The notes under the pieces were generated by a model, which worked only from the letters and a program-made list of their open reading frames with translations, did no database searches and was not told where the DNA came from. From positions 42,886-106,885 of the forward strand of contig JAQGDQ010000727.1 in the NCBI GenBank assembly GCA_030141605.1: a stretch of DNA of 64,000 nt, written 5' to 3'. Below, in pieces: positions 1 through 10,170 of the stretch (its first letter is position 1; the number at the start of each line of letters is the position of its first letter). The position numbers were made by a program, and so were the translations under genes. The stretch comes from Tubiluchus corallicola (taxonomy: Eukaryota; Priapulida; Priapulimorpha; Priapulimorphida; Tubiluchidae).

Positions 1-1068
1 TATAAGACTGTAAAGTTTTTGTTCTTGTTGTGAACCGTTGATAGTTTTATTATTAATATTGGTAGGACGTATTGCTTCGTGAGCCTCTTGTGCTCCTTTT
101 GCTTTAGTTTTGTATTTTCTTACTTTTATATACTCACTACCTTTAAGGTGGGTGATGGCTTCTTTAGCTTGTGCTATGGCTGTGTCAGCAAGATTTACAG
201 AATCAGTTCTCATATAAGTAATGATACCTGCCTCATAAAGTTTTTGTGCAACTGACATAGTACGGGCTACGGGAAATCCTAATTTTCTACTGGCTTCCTG
301 TTGTAAGGTAGAAGTGGTAAAAGGAGGAGCAGGAGTCTTAGTGAGTGGTTTTACCGTAATGTCTTGTATAGAATAGCTAGCAGTCTTACATTTTTCCAAT
401 AACTGCATAGTTTCTTGCTCATCATTTAATTTTTTATTAAGCTCTGTTTCCAGTAAACTTTTATTGTCTTGTAACAGAAAATTTCCATTTACTCTAAAAT
501 AAGGCTTGCTTTTAAAAGCAATAATTTCTCTTTCTCTTTCTACAAGAACCCTTACAGCCACTGATTGCACCCTGCCTGCAGATAATTTACCTTGTATTTT
601 TTTCCACAATATGGGCGACAATTCAAAACCTACAAGACGGTCTAAAACTCTACGTGCTTGTTGAGCATCTACAAGATCTTGATTGATATTACGCGGAGTT
701 TCTACAGCTTTTAATATAGCAGACTTAGTAATCTCGTGAAACACAATACGTTTTACCTTATCGCTGTCTAATTTGAGTTCATCAACTATATGCCAAGCTA
801 TTGCCTCTCCTTCACGGTCTTCATCGGAAGCGAGCCAAATAGTTTTTGCTGTTTTAGACAATTTTTTCAGTTCGCTAACAGCTTTTTTCTTGTCAGCAGG
901 GACAATATAAACAGGGTTATAATTGTTGTCCAACTCTACACCTAAATTTTTCTTGGCGAGATCACGTATATGTCCGTAACTGGAAGTTACAAAAAAGTCT
1001 TTGCCAAGGAATTTTTCTATGGTTTTGGCTTTGGCAGGTGATTCTACTATTACTAAATTATCTTTCAT
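1..1068 (-). CDS. topA: DNA topoisomerase I, N-terminal part (cut by window start)
   Basis: Type IA topoisomerase that relaxes negative supercoils by single-strand cleavage and passage. Reading from 1068 on the minus strand, the protein starts MKDNLVIVESPAKAKT, the typical Toprim-domain opening of TopA. It continues through the acidic DREGEAIAWH stretch and reaches the active-site segment GIITYMRTDS, whose tyrosine (about residue 285, codon near 214-216) forms the covalent DNA link. About 356 codons are in the window; the rest of the core and any C-terminal zinc domains lie to the left. The gene is divergent from the HU-SPOR gene at 1325. The call rests on directly visible motifs. Confidence 0.95.
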   Translation of the reverse strand, partial: MKDNLVIVESPAKAKTIEKFLGKDFFVTSSYGHIRDLAKKNLGVELDNNYNPVYIVPADKKKAVSELKKLSKTAKTIWLASDEDREGEAIAWHIVDELKLDSDKVKRIVFHEITKSAILKAVETPRNINQDLVDAQQARRVLDRLVGFELSPILWKKIQGKLSAGRVQSVAVRVLVEREREIIAFKSKPYFRVNGNFLLQDNKSLLETELNKKLNDEQETMQLLEKCKTASYSIQDITVKPLTKTPAPPFTTSTLQQEASRKLGFPVARTMSVAQKLYEAGIITYMRTDSVNLADTAIAQAKEAITHLKGSEYIKVRKYKTKAKGAQEAHEAIRPTNINNKTINGSQQEQKLYSLI

Positions 1069-1291
1069 TACTTGCCAAATTTGTATGAGGTTAAATATTT
1101 TTTTGTTACAAATTAAAGTAAATTGCTTTGCAATTGCAAAAGTAATACTTTTTAACTGTATATAAGATAGAATTATTTAATGATTACTTATAAAATTCTA
1201 ATGTTGTTTTTCCATTAAATAGCTTTCTTCTATCGAACATACCGAACTAAACGTAAAATATTGCAAAAACTTACCCCAAGTTAGCAAGTAA

Positions 1292-1320
1292 TTGAGAGTT
1301 GTATATAATTACTATATTTG
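1292..1320 (+). promoter_or_regulatory. Bacteroidota-type promoter abutting the HU-SPOR start codon
   Basis: TATATTTG at 1313-1320 matches the Bacteroidota -7 consensus TAnnTTTG. A TTG at 1292-1294 lies 18 bases upstream as a possible -33 element. The box ends only 4 bases before the ATG at 1325, so transcription would begin at or very near the start codon, suggesting a leaderless message. Confidence 0.55.
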
Positions 1321-1324
1321 TAAA

Positions 1325-2212
1325 ATGAACAGTATTGTAAAACATATTATATACTTACTCCACCACAATGACTGTGTGATTCTTCCTAATTTTGGTGGTT
1401 TTGTATGTCGACATTATCCCACACACCTAAATTTCCAAACTAACATTATACTTCCTCCTACAAAAAAGATAATGTTTAATAAAAATCTTAATTCTAATGA
1501 TGGACTACTTATCAACCACATCACCCAAATAGAAAATATTACTTATCAGACTGCCACAAAAAAACTTAACAATTTTGTAGCAGAACTCACTCAACAACTT
1601 AACACATACAAAACAATTACGTTAGATGGTATAGGCATATTTACCCAAACTCCTGAAAATACTTTAAGCTTTGTTCCTCAAACAAATATTAATTACTTCT
1701 TACATAGCTATGGATTAGAAAAAATTACTTCTGAAAAGTTACTCTTAAAACCAGCAGCAACACCTCAAAACATCACAGAAACAATACCTACATACATTCA
1801 TCAAACACAAAATAAAACCATACAAACTATAGTAAAGGTAGCTGCTACTATTACCATACCCCTACTTATTGCTCTTGCAATATATACTACACAAGAAAAT
1901 GCAGATTTAAAAAGTATACAAACATCCATACATCAAATATTCTCGAATACTACCAATAAGCCATCTGCCCAAATAACATCGCCAACAAAATACCACCTTA
2001 TTATAGGCAGTTATAAACACCTCCAAACAGCACAGCGCCAACAACAACGGCTCAAACAAGAAAACATAGCCACAAGCATACTAAAAGGAAAAAACAACCA
2101 CTATCGAATATCCGTAGCCTCATACACTAACAAAGACAAAGCCTTGCAACAACTTAAATATTACAAACAACAACATTCTGACATCTGGCTGCTTACACAA
2201 AAAACACCCTAA
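1325..2212 (+). CDS. HU-like N-terminal and SPOR C-terminal domain membrane protein
   Basis: The first about 150 residues match the CCDC81-like prokaryotic HU domains found in Bacteroidota: MNSIVKHIIYLLHHND, NFGGFVC, and a later LDGIGIF turn. A single hydrophobic segment (about residues 175-190) is followed by a SPOR domain (about 220-295, YHLIIGSYK... to ISVASY). SPOR domains bind denuded peptidoglycan glycan strands at division sites, so this protein probably links the cytoplasm or nucleoid to septal wall. The ATG at 1325 is chosen over a codon 11 positions upstream because the HU domain starts there and the promoter box lies between the two. rmuC follows after 6 bases, so the two are probably co-transcribed. 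Confidence 0.8.
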   Translation: MNSIVKHIIYLLHHNDCVILPNFGGFVCRHYPTHLNFQTNIILPPTKKIMFNKNLNSNDGLLINHITQIENITYQTATKKLNNFVAELTQQLNTYKTITLDGIGIFTQTPENTLSFVPQTNINYFLHSYGLEKITSEKLLLKPAATPQNITETIPTYIHQTQNKTIQTIVKVAATITIPLLIALAIYTTQENADLKSIQTSIHQIFSNTTNKPSAQITSPTKYHLIIGSYKHLQTAQRQQQRLKQENIATSILKGKNNHYRISVASYTNKDKALQQLKYYKQQHSDIWLLTQKTP

Positions 2213-2218
2213 CCTTCT

Positions 2219-3436
2219 ATGGAGGCACTATATATCATTATAGGAGCAATTGCAGGAGCAAGTATTATTTACTTACTTAAAGAGAAGCAACTTGCTATTC
2301 AAAAAAAAGAAAATCAACACCTTAAAGAAAATCACAAAACTTATAAACAAGAACTTCAGCAACAACAGCAAAATCTACAAACACAATTAGAAAACTTCAC
2401 TAATAAAATACTCGAAGAAAAAACACAAAAAATTACACAGCAAAACAAAGAAAACATAGACACTATTCTTTTTCCCCTCAAAGAAAAACTTACCAACTTT
2501 GAGCAAACAGTAAAAAATACTCACGAAAAAAACATAGAACATCATACCTCCCTCAAAGAACAAATAAAGCATCTCTCTCAACTCAATCAACAAGTCAGTC
2601 AAGAAGCACACAACCTCACCACAGCTCTCAAAGGCGATAGCAAAACACAAGGTAACTGGGGTGAAATGATATTAGAAAATATTTTAGAAAAATCAGGTCT
2701 GCAAAAAGACAGAGAATACTTTATACAACAATCACATACCAATGAAAATGGGAAACGACTACAACCTGATGTAATAGTAAAATATCCCGGAGAACGACAC
2801 GTTATTATAGACTCAAAAGTATCACTTATAAATTACGAAAAATACAACACTGCCACCAACAACGAAGACAAACAAAACCACCTTAAAAACCATATCAACT
2901 CTATAAAAATGCACATCAAACAACTTAGTAGCAAAGGCTACGAGAACATACCTACTATTAAGGGCTTAGACTTTGTAATGATGTTCATACCCATAGAACC
3001 CGCCTATCTTCTTGCAATAAATGCTGAATCTGAACTATGGAACTACGCTTATGAAAAACGCATATTACTTATTAGTCCTACTAACCTTATAGCTTCACTA
3101 AAAATGATAGTCAGCCTATGGAAACAAGAACAACAAAGCCAAAACGCAAAAGAGATAGCTGAAAGAGGAGGGAAAATGTATGACCAATTTGTTAGATTTG
3201 TAGAAGACCTGATAAAAATAGGGAAGAAAATAGACGAATCAAAAACCACGTACCAAGATGCTATGAAAAGGTTGCATACAGGAAACGACAACCTTGTAAA
3301 ACAAACCGAAAAAATGAAACAACTTGGGGCAAAAGCAAAAAAACAACTTCCAGAAAATTTATTGAAAAGAACCCAAGAACAAGAAATACAACTACAAAAA
3401 AATAAGGAGCTTCAAAAAAATAAAGCCCCTTATTAA
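2219..3436 (+). CDS. rmuC: DNA recombination protein RmuC
   Basis: The protein has an N-terminal membrane anchor (residues 1-20), a long charged coiled coil (about 25-130), then the conserved RmuC nuclease-like core beginning GNWGEMILENILEKSGL and including QPDVIVKYP and VIIDSKVSL, the aspartate/lysine pattern of a PD-(D/E)xK-like fold. RmuC limits DNA inversion at short repeats in E. coli; its biochemistry is poorly known. Length (405 residues) fits the family. It lies 6 bases after the HU-SPOR gene on the same strand. Confidence 0.92.
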   Translation: MEALYIIIGAIAGASIIYLLKEKQLAIQKKENQHLKENHKTYKQELQQQQQNLQTQLENFTNKILEEKTQKITQQNKENIDTILFPLKEKLTNFEQTVKNTHEKNIEHHTSLKEQIKHLSQLNQQVSQEAHNLTTALKGDSKTQGNWGEMILENILEKSGLQKDREYFIQQSHTNENGKRLQPDVIVKYPGERHVIIDSKVSLINYEKYNTATNNEDKQNHLKNHINSIKMHIKQLSSKGYENIPTIKGLDFVMMFIPIEPAYLLAINAESELWNYAYEKRILLISPTNLIASLKMIVSLWKQEQQSQNAKEIAERGGKMYDQFVRFVEDLIKIGKKIDESKTTYQDAMKRLHTGNDNLVKQTEKMKQLGAKAKKQLPENLLKRTQEQEIQLQKNKELQKNKAPY

Positions 3437-3454
3437 AATACAGTTTAAAATGCT

Positions 3455-3934
3455 TTATTTCTTCTCGTCAGAATCTCCTAACAAAGGAATCTCCTCTGCC
3501 AGTTGAGCATCAACAGTTACTCTTATTTTATTCTCAAGCTGAAAGAAACGCAAAGTTTTTTGTGGTGACAGTACTTTTTGAAACTTTTTAGTATATGTAT
3601 TATCTATCTTTGCTAAATCAACTCTTACCTTTGCTAAATCAGCTAGAATTTCTTTAGCTTTCTCACTGGTCATATTTTCAAAACCATCAGCAAAGCTAAC
3701 ATAAGACTTTATACGTTTGTTATTTACCTCCGTCACTTTACCCATATACTCGTTATACAAAGTCCAAAAAGGCTCGCTTTCTTCTTGAGTTAATTCCATA
3801 GACTCAGTTATCAAAGCCTTTTTCTCTGTATGAAAAGTAGACCTTACTATCTCAAAGTAATCATTTGCCTGCTGCGAAAAAGAAAACCCAGAAAAACCAA
3901 CAAACAAAATAACTAACAAAACAATTTTTTTCAT
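3455..3934 (-). CDS. Small exported helical protein, Spy/CpxP-like
   Basis: A 159-residue protein with a clear Sec signal peptide (MKKIVLLVILFVGFSGFSFSQ) and a mature part that is almost entirely charged helix. Segments such as MELTQEESEPFWTLYNEY and VLSPQKTLRFFQLENK look like the LTxxQ-type motifs of periplasmic Spy/CpxP chaperone-like proteins. Function is inferred from this resemblance only. It is convergent with rmuC (18-base gap) and downstream of the flavoprotein gene on the same strand with a 59-base gap. Confidence 0.6.
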   Translation of the reverse strand: MKKIVLLVILFVGFSGFSFSQQANDYFEIVRSTFHTEKKALITESMELTQEESEPFWTLYNEYMGKVTEVNNKRIKSYVSFADGFENMTSEKAKEILADLAKVRVDLAKIDNTYTKKFQKVLSPQKTLRFFQLENKIRVTVDAQLAEEIPLLGDSDEKK

Positions 3935-3993
3935 AATATATAATTTAAATTAAACACTAAATTAACAGCAAAAGTAAAAATTATTTTACAATT

Positions 3994-5505
3994 TTAATCT
4001 TTAAACACTCCATCTTGAACCTCTACGTCACCCACATTCCACACCCAGTGTTTTATCAAGTCGGGAAATGCTTCTGATTTAAAAATAGAAGTCCCCTTTA
4101 AGACTCTAAAACATTCTTGAACACCTTCTGTAATACTTGGGTGTGGGTATAAAGTTTTCATAATTTCCTCCAACCCATTACCTTCATTAATTAAATGAGC
4201 AATACCCACAATAAAAGATGATGCGTGAGGTCCAGAAGCTCTAACTCCAAGTAATCTTTCATCTTCCGAATTACTCACCAACACTTTTACAAAGCCTCGT
4301 GTATTTCTCATCGCAATAGTTCTATTCACCATTGCATTAGAGTACACAGCAGCTTTATATGAAATACCTTTACTTTGGAGCATCTTCTCGTTCATACCAA
4401 CAGAAGCTACAGCAGGGCGAAAAAACATCAAAGCAGGCATATTAGAATAGTCTATAGGAGGCGCTTCTCCATTATAAATACCCTCAATCACATATCTCCC
4501 TTGCTGCTCTGCCACACTATACAACTGAGAATTACCTGTAACATCACCTACTGCAAATATATTACACTCTTCGGGGTGACCTGCATTACAAGTATCATTA
4601 ATATTCAAAAAACCATTGGGTAGAGGTTTTACACCTACATTTTCCAGTCCTAAATCTTCTGTATTAGGCACACGACCAATAGATATCAAGGCTACATCCA
4701 CCTCTATCACCTTACTATGACCATCCGTATAGTCCAAAATTATTTCTAAGTAATCCTTTTTTTTCCTTATCTCACGCAACAAGGCCTTTCTATGGATAGT
4801 AACACCATTCCCCTCTAAGCCCTGTGAAACAAAGCTACTTATATCAGCGTCTTCATAGGGAATCACTCTATGATAACGGTCTAGTAAATGTACTTCTGTT
4901 TGTTTAAAATTAGAAAAGATAGTGGCAAACTCACAGCCAATAATTCCAGAGCCAATTATCACCATACGTTCTGGGAACTTCCTAAGATTAAGGATGCCCT
5001 CTGAGGTAAGTATACGTTCTTCATCTATCTCTAAATCAGGCAACAGTCTAGGCTTAGACCCCGTAGCAATAATAAAAGAATCAGCACTTATCACCTCTTC
5101 TCCTTCTTCCGAAATAATTACTACCTTTTCCCTACTTAGAAATTTAGCCTTACCATATTTTAATGTAATATTTCCAGCTTCTTTTTTCTTTTTAGAGAAG
5201 GTTTCAATCTGCGAAAGCATTTGATACTGTTTATCTTTTGCCGCTTGTATCACAGCCTTTCTCACCTCATTATAATCAACTGTTAGTCCTGATGCTCTAT
5301 ATCCTCTCGACACATTAGCCGCCACTGCATAATCCTGTGAGAGTTCCCACATCGTTTTTGAAGTCAAAGCCCCATTCATTACACCAGCACCCCCAATATG
5401 CTTAGCTTCAATAATGCAAACATCTTGTCCAAAATCAATTGCTCGCATCGCTGCAGCAAATCCGCCTGGCCCACTTCCAATTACTACAACATTATACTTT
5501 TCCAT
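3994..5505 (-). CDS. Lpd/SthA-family flavoprotein lacking the redox-active cysteine pair
   Basis: Class I pyridine nucleotide-disulfide oxidoreductase fold: FAD-binding GSGPGG near the N-terminus, a central NAD(P)-binding GSGIIGCEFA, the second FAD motif FAVGDVTG, and the C-terminal interface ending HPSITEG with the family His-Glu pair. The usual CxxxxC active site is replaced: GGTCLNVGCIPSK of dihydrolipoamide dehydrogenases is here GGAGVMNGALTSK, with both cysteines gone. Classical lipoamide or glutathione reductase chemistry is therefore unlikely; a transhydrogenase-like or quinone/one-electron role is possible. The start is set at MEKYNVVV; an in-frame ATG four codons upstream (5517) is the alternative. 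No lipoate enzyme genes are adjacent. Confidence 0.8.
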   Translation of the reverse strand: MEKYNVVVIGSGPGGFAAAMRAIDFGQDVCIIEAKHIGGAGVMNGALTSKTMWELSQDYAVAANVSRGYRASGLTVDYNEVRKAVIQAAKDKQYQMLSQIETFSKKKKEAGNITLKYGKAKFLSREKVVIISEEGEEVISADSFIIATGSKPRLLPDLEIDEERILTSEGILNLRKFPERMVIIGSGIIGCEFATIFSNFKQTEVHLLDRYHRVIPYEDADISSFVSQGLEGNGVTIHRKALLREIRKKKDYLEIILDYTDGHSKVIEVDVALISIGRVPNTEDLGLENVGVKPLPNGFLNINDTCNAGHPEECNIFAVGDVTGNSQLYSVAEQQGRYVIEGIYNGEAPPIDYSNMPALMFFRPAVASVGMNEKMLQSKGISYKAAVYSNAMVNRTIAMRNTRGFVKVLVSNSEDERLLGVRASGPHASSFIVGIAHLINEGNGLEEIMKTLYPHPSITEGVQECFRVLKGTSIFKSEAFPDLIKHWVWNVGDVEVQDGVFKD

Positions 5506-5677
5506 CAATAACCCCATATTTTGATATAATGTAACAAATATAGCATAAAATAAACAATAAATGTTTTACAAAGATAAAACTCTATTAGCCTATTCTCTAT
5601 ATAAGGTAGGGTATTATCTTAATTTAAAAACTATTTGATTAACTAATCTCACAAACTCCCATTATAAAAGAAATACC

Positions 5678-5685
5678 TACCTTTG
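5678..5685 (+). promoter_or_regulatory. -7 promoter element of smpB
   Basis: TACCTTTG matches TAnnTTTG and lies 18 bases before the smpB ATG. No clear -33 TTG is seen at the expected spacing. Confidence 0.5.
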
Positions 5686-5703
5686 TCTCAAACATAATAC
5701 GCA

Positions 5704-6171
5704 ATGAAATCAGGAATAGATATCAATATTAGAAACAGAAGAGCCAGCTACGAATATGAGCTTTTAGAAAAATTCACGGCAGGCATACAACTTGTAGGTA
5801 CCGAAATAAAATCTATACGAATGGGCAAAGTTAGTCTTGTAGATTCTTTTTGTCTGCTCATCAAAAACGAATTATGGGTCAAAGGTTTACACATTGCTGA
5901 GTATTCATTTGCAGGACACAACAATCACGAAACTAAAAGGGATAGGAAACTGCTACTCAACAGACAAGAGCTAAAAAGAATAGAAAAAAAGACCAAAGAA
6001 AAAGGTTTTACTATTGTACCCACAAAACTTTTTATCAACAATAAGGGCTATGCAAAATTACAGATAGCTGTGGCACGAGGTAAAAAATTGTATGATAAAC
6101 GGGAGACTCTCAAAAGAAAAGATGCCAACATAGAAATGGGTAGAGTGCAAAAGAAGGATTACAACCGTTAG
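5704..6171 (+). CDS. smpB: SsrA (tmRNA)-binding protein SmpB
   Basis: SmpB escorts tmRNA to stalled ribosomes in trans-translation. The 155-residue protein carries the family core: NRRASYEYE, AGIQLVGTEIKSIR, the beta-barrel segment ending in LFINNKGYAKLQIAVARGKK, and the basic C-terminal tail (YDKRETLKRKD...). Length is normal. It is a single-gene unit between divergent or convergent neighbours. No tmRNA gene was recognised in this window. Confidence 0.95.
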   Translation: MKSGIDINIRNRRASYEYELLEKFTAGIQLVGTEIKSIRMGKVSLVDSFCLLIKNELWVKGLHIAEYSFAGHNNHETKRDRKLLLNRQELKRIEKKTKEKGFTIVPTKLFINNKGYAKLQIAVARGKKLYDKRETLKRKDANIEMGRVQKKDYNR

Positions 6172-6330
6172 GATGGCTTTTGCCATTAAACATAGTATAC
6201 CTAATCTATGAAATAACTAAATGTAAAGTCTATCCCCGCTAAGATTTATATATCTCAGAGACAAAAAGCAATACAGCAAAAAAACATAATTAATATTTTC
6301 TTTTTTTGGATTAGAACCATAAACCAGCAT

Positions 6331-8118
6331 TTAATCCAATTTCAACACTGCTAAAAATGCATTTTGCGGAATAGTAACATTACCTACTTGTTTCATTCTT
6401 TTTTTACCCTTCTTTTGTTTTTCAAGTAGTTTTCTCTTTCGCGATATGTCTCCCCCATAGCATTTTGCAGTAACATCCTTTCTCACAGCCTTTACTGTTT
6501 CCCTCGATATTATCTTCGCTCCTATTGCCCCTTGTATTGCTATATCAAACTGCTGACGAGGTATTAACTCCTTCAGCTTCTCACACATTCTCCGCCCAAA
6601 ATTATATGAATTGTCAAAATGCGTAAGCATAGACAAAGCATCTACCTTTTCACCATTCAACAATATATCCAGTTTAATAAGCTTAGAAGCCCTATAACCT
6701 ATTTGATGATAATCCAAGGAAGCATATCCTTTAGAAATACTTTTCAACTTATCATAAAAATCAAAAATAATCTCACCCAACGGTAATTCAAAAGTCAATT
6801 CTGCACGTTCTGTAGTCAGGTAAGTCTGTTTTTTCAACTCACCACGCTTCTTCAAACAAAGCGTCATAATAGCACCAATAAAATCAGCCTTAGTAATAAT
6901 CTGTGCCTGAATATAAGGCTCTTCTATCCTATCTATGTGTGTAGCCTCTGGCAAATCTGACGAATTATGCACCTCTATCAATTCTTGCTTTTTAGTATAT
7001 ACTTTATAAGACACATTGGGCACAGTAGTAATAACGTTCATTCCGAATTCTCTTTCCAATCGCTCCTGTATTATCTCCATATGCAACAGTCCCAAAAAAC
7101 CACAACGAAAACCAAAGCCCAAAGCCACTGACGATTCAGGCTCATAAGTTAAAGAAGCATCGTTTAACTGCAATTTTTCAACAGATGCTCTTAAGTCTTC
7201 ATAATCCTCACTATCTATTGGATAAATTCCCGCAAACAACATAGGTTTCACATCCTCAAAACCTTCAATAGCCTTCTCGCAAGGGTTTTCTACGTGAGTT
7301 ATCGTATCCCCTACTTTCACCTCCTTAGAAGTTTTTATTCCCGAAATAATATACCCTACATCGCCTGTCCTCAAAACATTCTTAGGCTCCATATTTAATC
7401 TTAACGTGCCTATATCATCTGCAGTATATTCCTTTTTAGTAGCAAAAAACTTTACGTGGTCTCCTTTTCTTATCTCTCCATTCACCACCTTAAAATAAAC
7501 AATAATACCACGAAAAGAATTGAATACAGAATCAAAAATAAGTGCCTGAAAAGGTGCGTCCTCATCGCCCTTTGGGCAAGGAACACTTTCTACTACTGCC
7601 TCCAATATTTCCTCCACACCTTGTCCCGTCCTGCCACTTGCCCTTATAATGCTCTCACGCTCACACCCAATAAGGTCAATGATTTGGTCTTCTATCTCCT
7701 CAGGCATCGCACTATCCAAATCTATCTTATTAACAATGGGAATAATTTTCAAATCATTCTCAAGAGCCAAATAAAGATTAGAAATTGTTTGAGCCTGCAC
7801 ACCCTGCGTAGCATCTACAATAAGTAAAGCTCCCTCACAAGCAGCGATAGAGCGTGATACTTCATAAGAAAAATCGACATGTCCCGGTGTATCTATCAGG
7901 TTTAAAACATAATTTTCTCCCTTATACTGATAGTCCATTTGTATAGCATGGCTCTTAATAGTAATACCTCGTTCTCGCTCCAAGTCCATATTATCTAAAA
8001 CTTGAGCCTGCAGTTGCTTGCCCGATACTGTCTTTGTGTATTCCAAAAGTCTGTCCGCCAAGGTGCTTTTACCGTGGTCAATATGCGCTATGATACAAAA
8101 GTTTCTAATATTCTTCAT
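6331..8118 (-). CDS. lepA: Elongation factor 4 (LepA)
   Basis: Translational GTPase EF4, which acts on stalled or mis-translocated ribosomes. Motifs in order: P-loop [10 protein letters not shown], switch [14 protein letters not shown] specificity motif, EF-G-like domains II, III and V, and the LepA-specific C-terminal domain ([26 protein letters not shown]). Length of 595 residues is typical. A TATATTTG promoter box lies 17 bases upstream of the ATG (8136-8143, minus strand). Confidence 0.97.
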   Translation of the reverse strand: MKNIRNFCIIAHIDHGKSTLADRLLEYTKTVSGKQLQAQVLDNMDLERERGITIKSHAIQMDYQYKGENYVLNLIDTPGHVDFSYEVSRSIAACEGALLIVDATQGVQAQTISNLYLALENDLKIIPIVNKIDLDSAMPEEIEDQIIDLIGCERESIIRASGRTGQGVEEILEAVVESVPCPKGDEDAPFQALIFDSVFNSFRGIIVYFKVVNGEIRKGDHVKFFATKKEYTADDIGTLRLNMEPKNVLRTGDVGYIISGIKTSKEVKVGDTITHVENPCEKAIEGFEDVKPMLFAGIYPIDSEDYEDLRASVEKLQLNDASLTYEPESSVALGFGFRCGFLGLLHMEIIQERLEREFGMNVITTVPNVSYKVYTKKQELIEVHNSSDLPEATHIDRIEEPYIQAQIITKADFIGAIMTLCLKKRGELKKQTYLTTERAELTFELPLGEIIFDFYDKLKSISKGYASLDYHQIGYRASKLIKLDILLNGEKVDALSMLTHFDNSYNFGRRMCEKLKELIPRQQFDIAIQGAIGAKIISRETVKAVRKDVTAKCYGGDISRKRKLLEKQKKGKKRMKQVGNVTIPQNAFLAVLKLD

Positions 8119-8135
8119 TTACCTCTACTTTAGGG

Positions 8136-8143
8136 CAAATATA
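8136..8143 (-). promoter_or_regulatory. -7 promoter element of lepA
   Basis: On the minus strand this reads TATATTTG, a perfect match to TAnnTTTG, 17 bases before the lepA ATG. It lies downstream of a terminator hairpin for the preceding gene, so lepA seems to have its own promoter. Confidence 0.55.
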
Positions 8144-8179
8144 CCACATAATAATGAATTTAGTTGTAGTACACTACAA

Positions 8180-8208
8180 AAAAAGCACTCTATTGTAGAG
8201 TGCTTTTT
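8180..8208 (-). terminator. Intrinsic terminator after the OmpA/TPR lipoprotein gene
   Basis: A perfect 13-bp stem, AAAAAGCACTCTA (8180-8192) and its complement (8196-8208), with a 3-base loop. The arms end in A and T runs, so it can work in both directions. It lies 21 bases past the stop codon at 8229 on the minus strand. Confidence 0.85.
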
Positions 8209-8228
8209 GGGGGTTAAAAAAATTAATT

Positions 8229-9968
8229 TTATTTTATTATTTGTTTAAAATCTGCATTATCAAAGTACTGAACAAATTCCATATCTGTTTCGGCTAACTC
8301 TTTAAATGAAGAAGCTCCCTTTACTGCTATTGATAAATTTTTAAGAACACCATTAGTATCATCTTTTCTTGCACTTACTATTGCTTTTAGGTACGATACA
8401 ATAGGCTCGTTACTTTCTACTTTATTAAGTATTTTTTCTGCTTCATCATTTTGTCCTAATAACAATTTATTAAGAGCAGCATTAATTAACACCTTAGAAC
8501 CAAAGTAGCTATCTGCTGTTTGATAGTCGCCTTTTTTTATTGCAACTAATCCAAGGCTTTCGTTAACTGCATCTCCTGCTCCAGCAGCATTTTTAAGGTA
8601 TTCTTCTGCTTTCACTAAATCTTCTTCTATGATGCTAACTACTGCATAGTTATTTTGAATTATTGGATTGTTAGGAGATATTTTATTTGCTTTATCTAAG
8701 TTTGTTTTTGCGTCAGAAAGGTCGCTTTGAATTATTTCTACAGTTGCTTTGTTGTTATAAGGTCTCCAATCATTAGGAGCTTTAGCCATTGCTTTGTCGT
8801 ATATTTTTCCTTGAACTTTCAAATCATCTACCAATGTAGCAGCGTACAACAGTTCTATAAGCGACAATGCATCTATATCATTTGCTACCAATTGAAGAAT
8901 TTCTCTGTCCGAACGACTAATTTCATCAACATTAACTTGTATTTTAGACCTTCTAAGCAAAGGCAATACTTCTTTTTCTATTTGGGTGTAAGCCGCAGAA
9001 ATATTTCTTATTTCTTTTTCTCTTACAGCAGGGTCTTGATACATTGAAAGAACTCTCAAAATCAATTCTTTATCTTGTATATTAGATACTTGCATTAGCT
9101 CTTTAAACCCTTCCCAATCTTCTGCCGTAGTTTTGCTAGATATTGAACCTTCTGCATTTATTTTACCTTTTTTAAGAAGACCTTTTAAATACTTGTCTGC
9201 TGAAGCTCCTCTTTTTTGAGATAACTTATCATTAAAATCATACTCTCCTTCAGGGGAAGCATAAGAAGAGATTGTCACTCCTTTAAAAGTTTGTCTTTCA
9301 TCTTTTTCAATTTCTGCCACAAACTTTTTCAAACTTACAACATCTTCCTTTTTTAACTCCGAACTTCTAATTTCTGCTCTATTCACTACATAATGAATAT
9401 CTGCATCATAAACAGAAGGCATTACCTTTTCAAACCCGTGTGCTCCCAATGCTGCACTTTCAGTATTTACTACAAGAGTTGAAGTTGCAACAACACCATA
9501 AGCCACTAAGGTATCTATTTGGAAAGGTTGTCCATCATCGCCTAGTACCAATTCTCCTTTATCTTCTCCAGTTATTCTAAAATGCAGCTCTGATTTTCTC
9601 ATTTGCTCATTGAAAGGTACCATTCCTTTAAAGGTTACCGTTTTACCCTCCTTATTTGGTATTACAGTATAATTGCCTTGCACCTTCTCTCCTTGATAAG
9701 ATACTTTATCAAAAGCTGTTTCTCCTTCTTCATAAGTCAAAACAGGCTCTATATGAACAGTTGTAGTTTTGGCAAAATACTTAGGAGGAAATGACAATTC
9801 TACTTGTATCATAACTTTGTCTCCATGAACTTCAAGCACTTCAGGCTCTATCTTAATACCTACAGAAGACACATTATCTGCCATCTTTTTTAATCCCCCA
9901 CAACTTGTTACAACAAGTAAACAAAGCATAAGGCTGCTATAAGTTAATAACTTAAAACTTTTTTTCAT
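8229..9968 (-). CDS. Lipoprotein with OmpA-like region and TPR-like repeats
   Basis: A 579-residue lipoprotein: signal peptide with lipobox VVTSC (Cys about residue 23), a beta-rich region (about 35-170), an OmpA-like segment (about 190-260, with the peptidoglycan-binding-like ISSYASPEGEYDFNDKLSQKRG), then helical repeats with TPR character (about 375-570, e.g. NNKATVEIIQSDLSDAKTNL). This architecture is common in Bacteroidota and suggests an outer-membrane-anchored protein that grips the wall and scaffolds partners. The exact role is unknown. It has a strong promoter (10024-10055) and its own terminator, so it is probably a well-expressed monocistronic gene. Confidence 0.75.
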   Translation of the reverse strand: MKKSFKLLTYSSLMLCLLVVTSCGGLKKMADNVSSVGIKIEPEVLEVHGDKVMIQVELSFPPKYFAKTTTVHIEPVLTYEEGETAFDKVSYQGEKVQGNYTVIPNKEGKTVTFKGMVPFNEQMRKSELHFRITGEDKGELVLGDDGQPFQIDTLVAYGVVATSTLVVNTESAALGAHGFEKVMPSVYDADIHYVVNRAEIRSSELKKEDVVSLKKFVAEIEKDERQTFKGVTISSYASPEGEYDFNDKLSQKRGASADKYLKGLLKKGKINAEGSISSKTTAEDWEGFKELMQVSNIQDKELILRVLSMYQDPAVREKEIRNISAAYTQIEKEVLPLLRRSKIQVNVDEISRSDREILQLVANDIDALSLIELLYAATLVDDLKVQGKIYDKAMAKAPNDWRPYNNKATVEIIQSDLSDAKTNLDKANKISPNNPIIQNNYAVVSIIEEDLVKAEEYLKNAAGAGDAVNESLGLVAIKKGDYQTADSYFGSKVLINAALNKLLLGQNDEAEKILNKVESNEPIVSYLKAIVSARKDDTNGVLKNLSIAVKGASSFKELAETDMEFVQYFDNADFKQIIK

Positions 9969-10023
9969 AATTTTTTATTTTAAATTTTAAATGTTAAATT
10001 AAATTCTATTACTTATTAAGGTG

Positions 10024-10055
10024 CAAATTTATATTTATAAAAAATAAAAACCAAA
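10024..10055 (-). promoter_or_regulatory. Strong Bacteroidota promoter for the OmpA/TPR lipoprotein
   Basis: Minus-strand -7 box TAAATTTG (10024-10031) and -33 box TTTG (10052-10055) separated by 20 bases, an ideal match to the Bacteroidota sigma-ABfr promoter. It leaves a leader of about 50 bases before the ATG at 9968. Confidence 0.7.
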
Positions 10056-10170
10056 CTAAATAAAATTTTTTATATAAAATTTATTACTTTTGGACAACTA
10101 AAAAAACCAATCTGTCACTCAAAAGTCTAACTATTTTCTCAATTAAAAACCTTTATTTTATTTGACAGCA

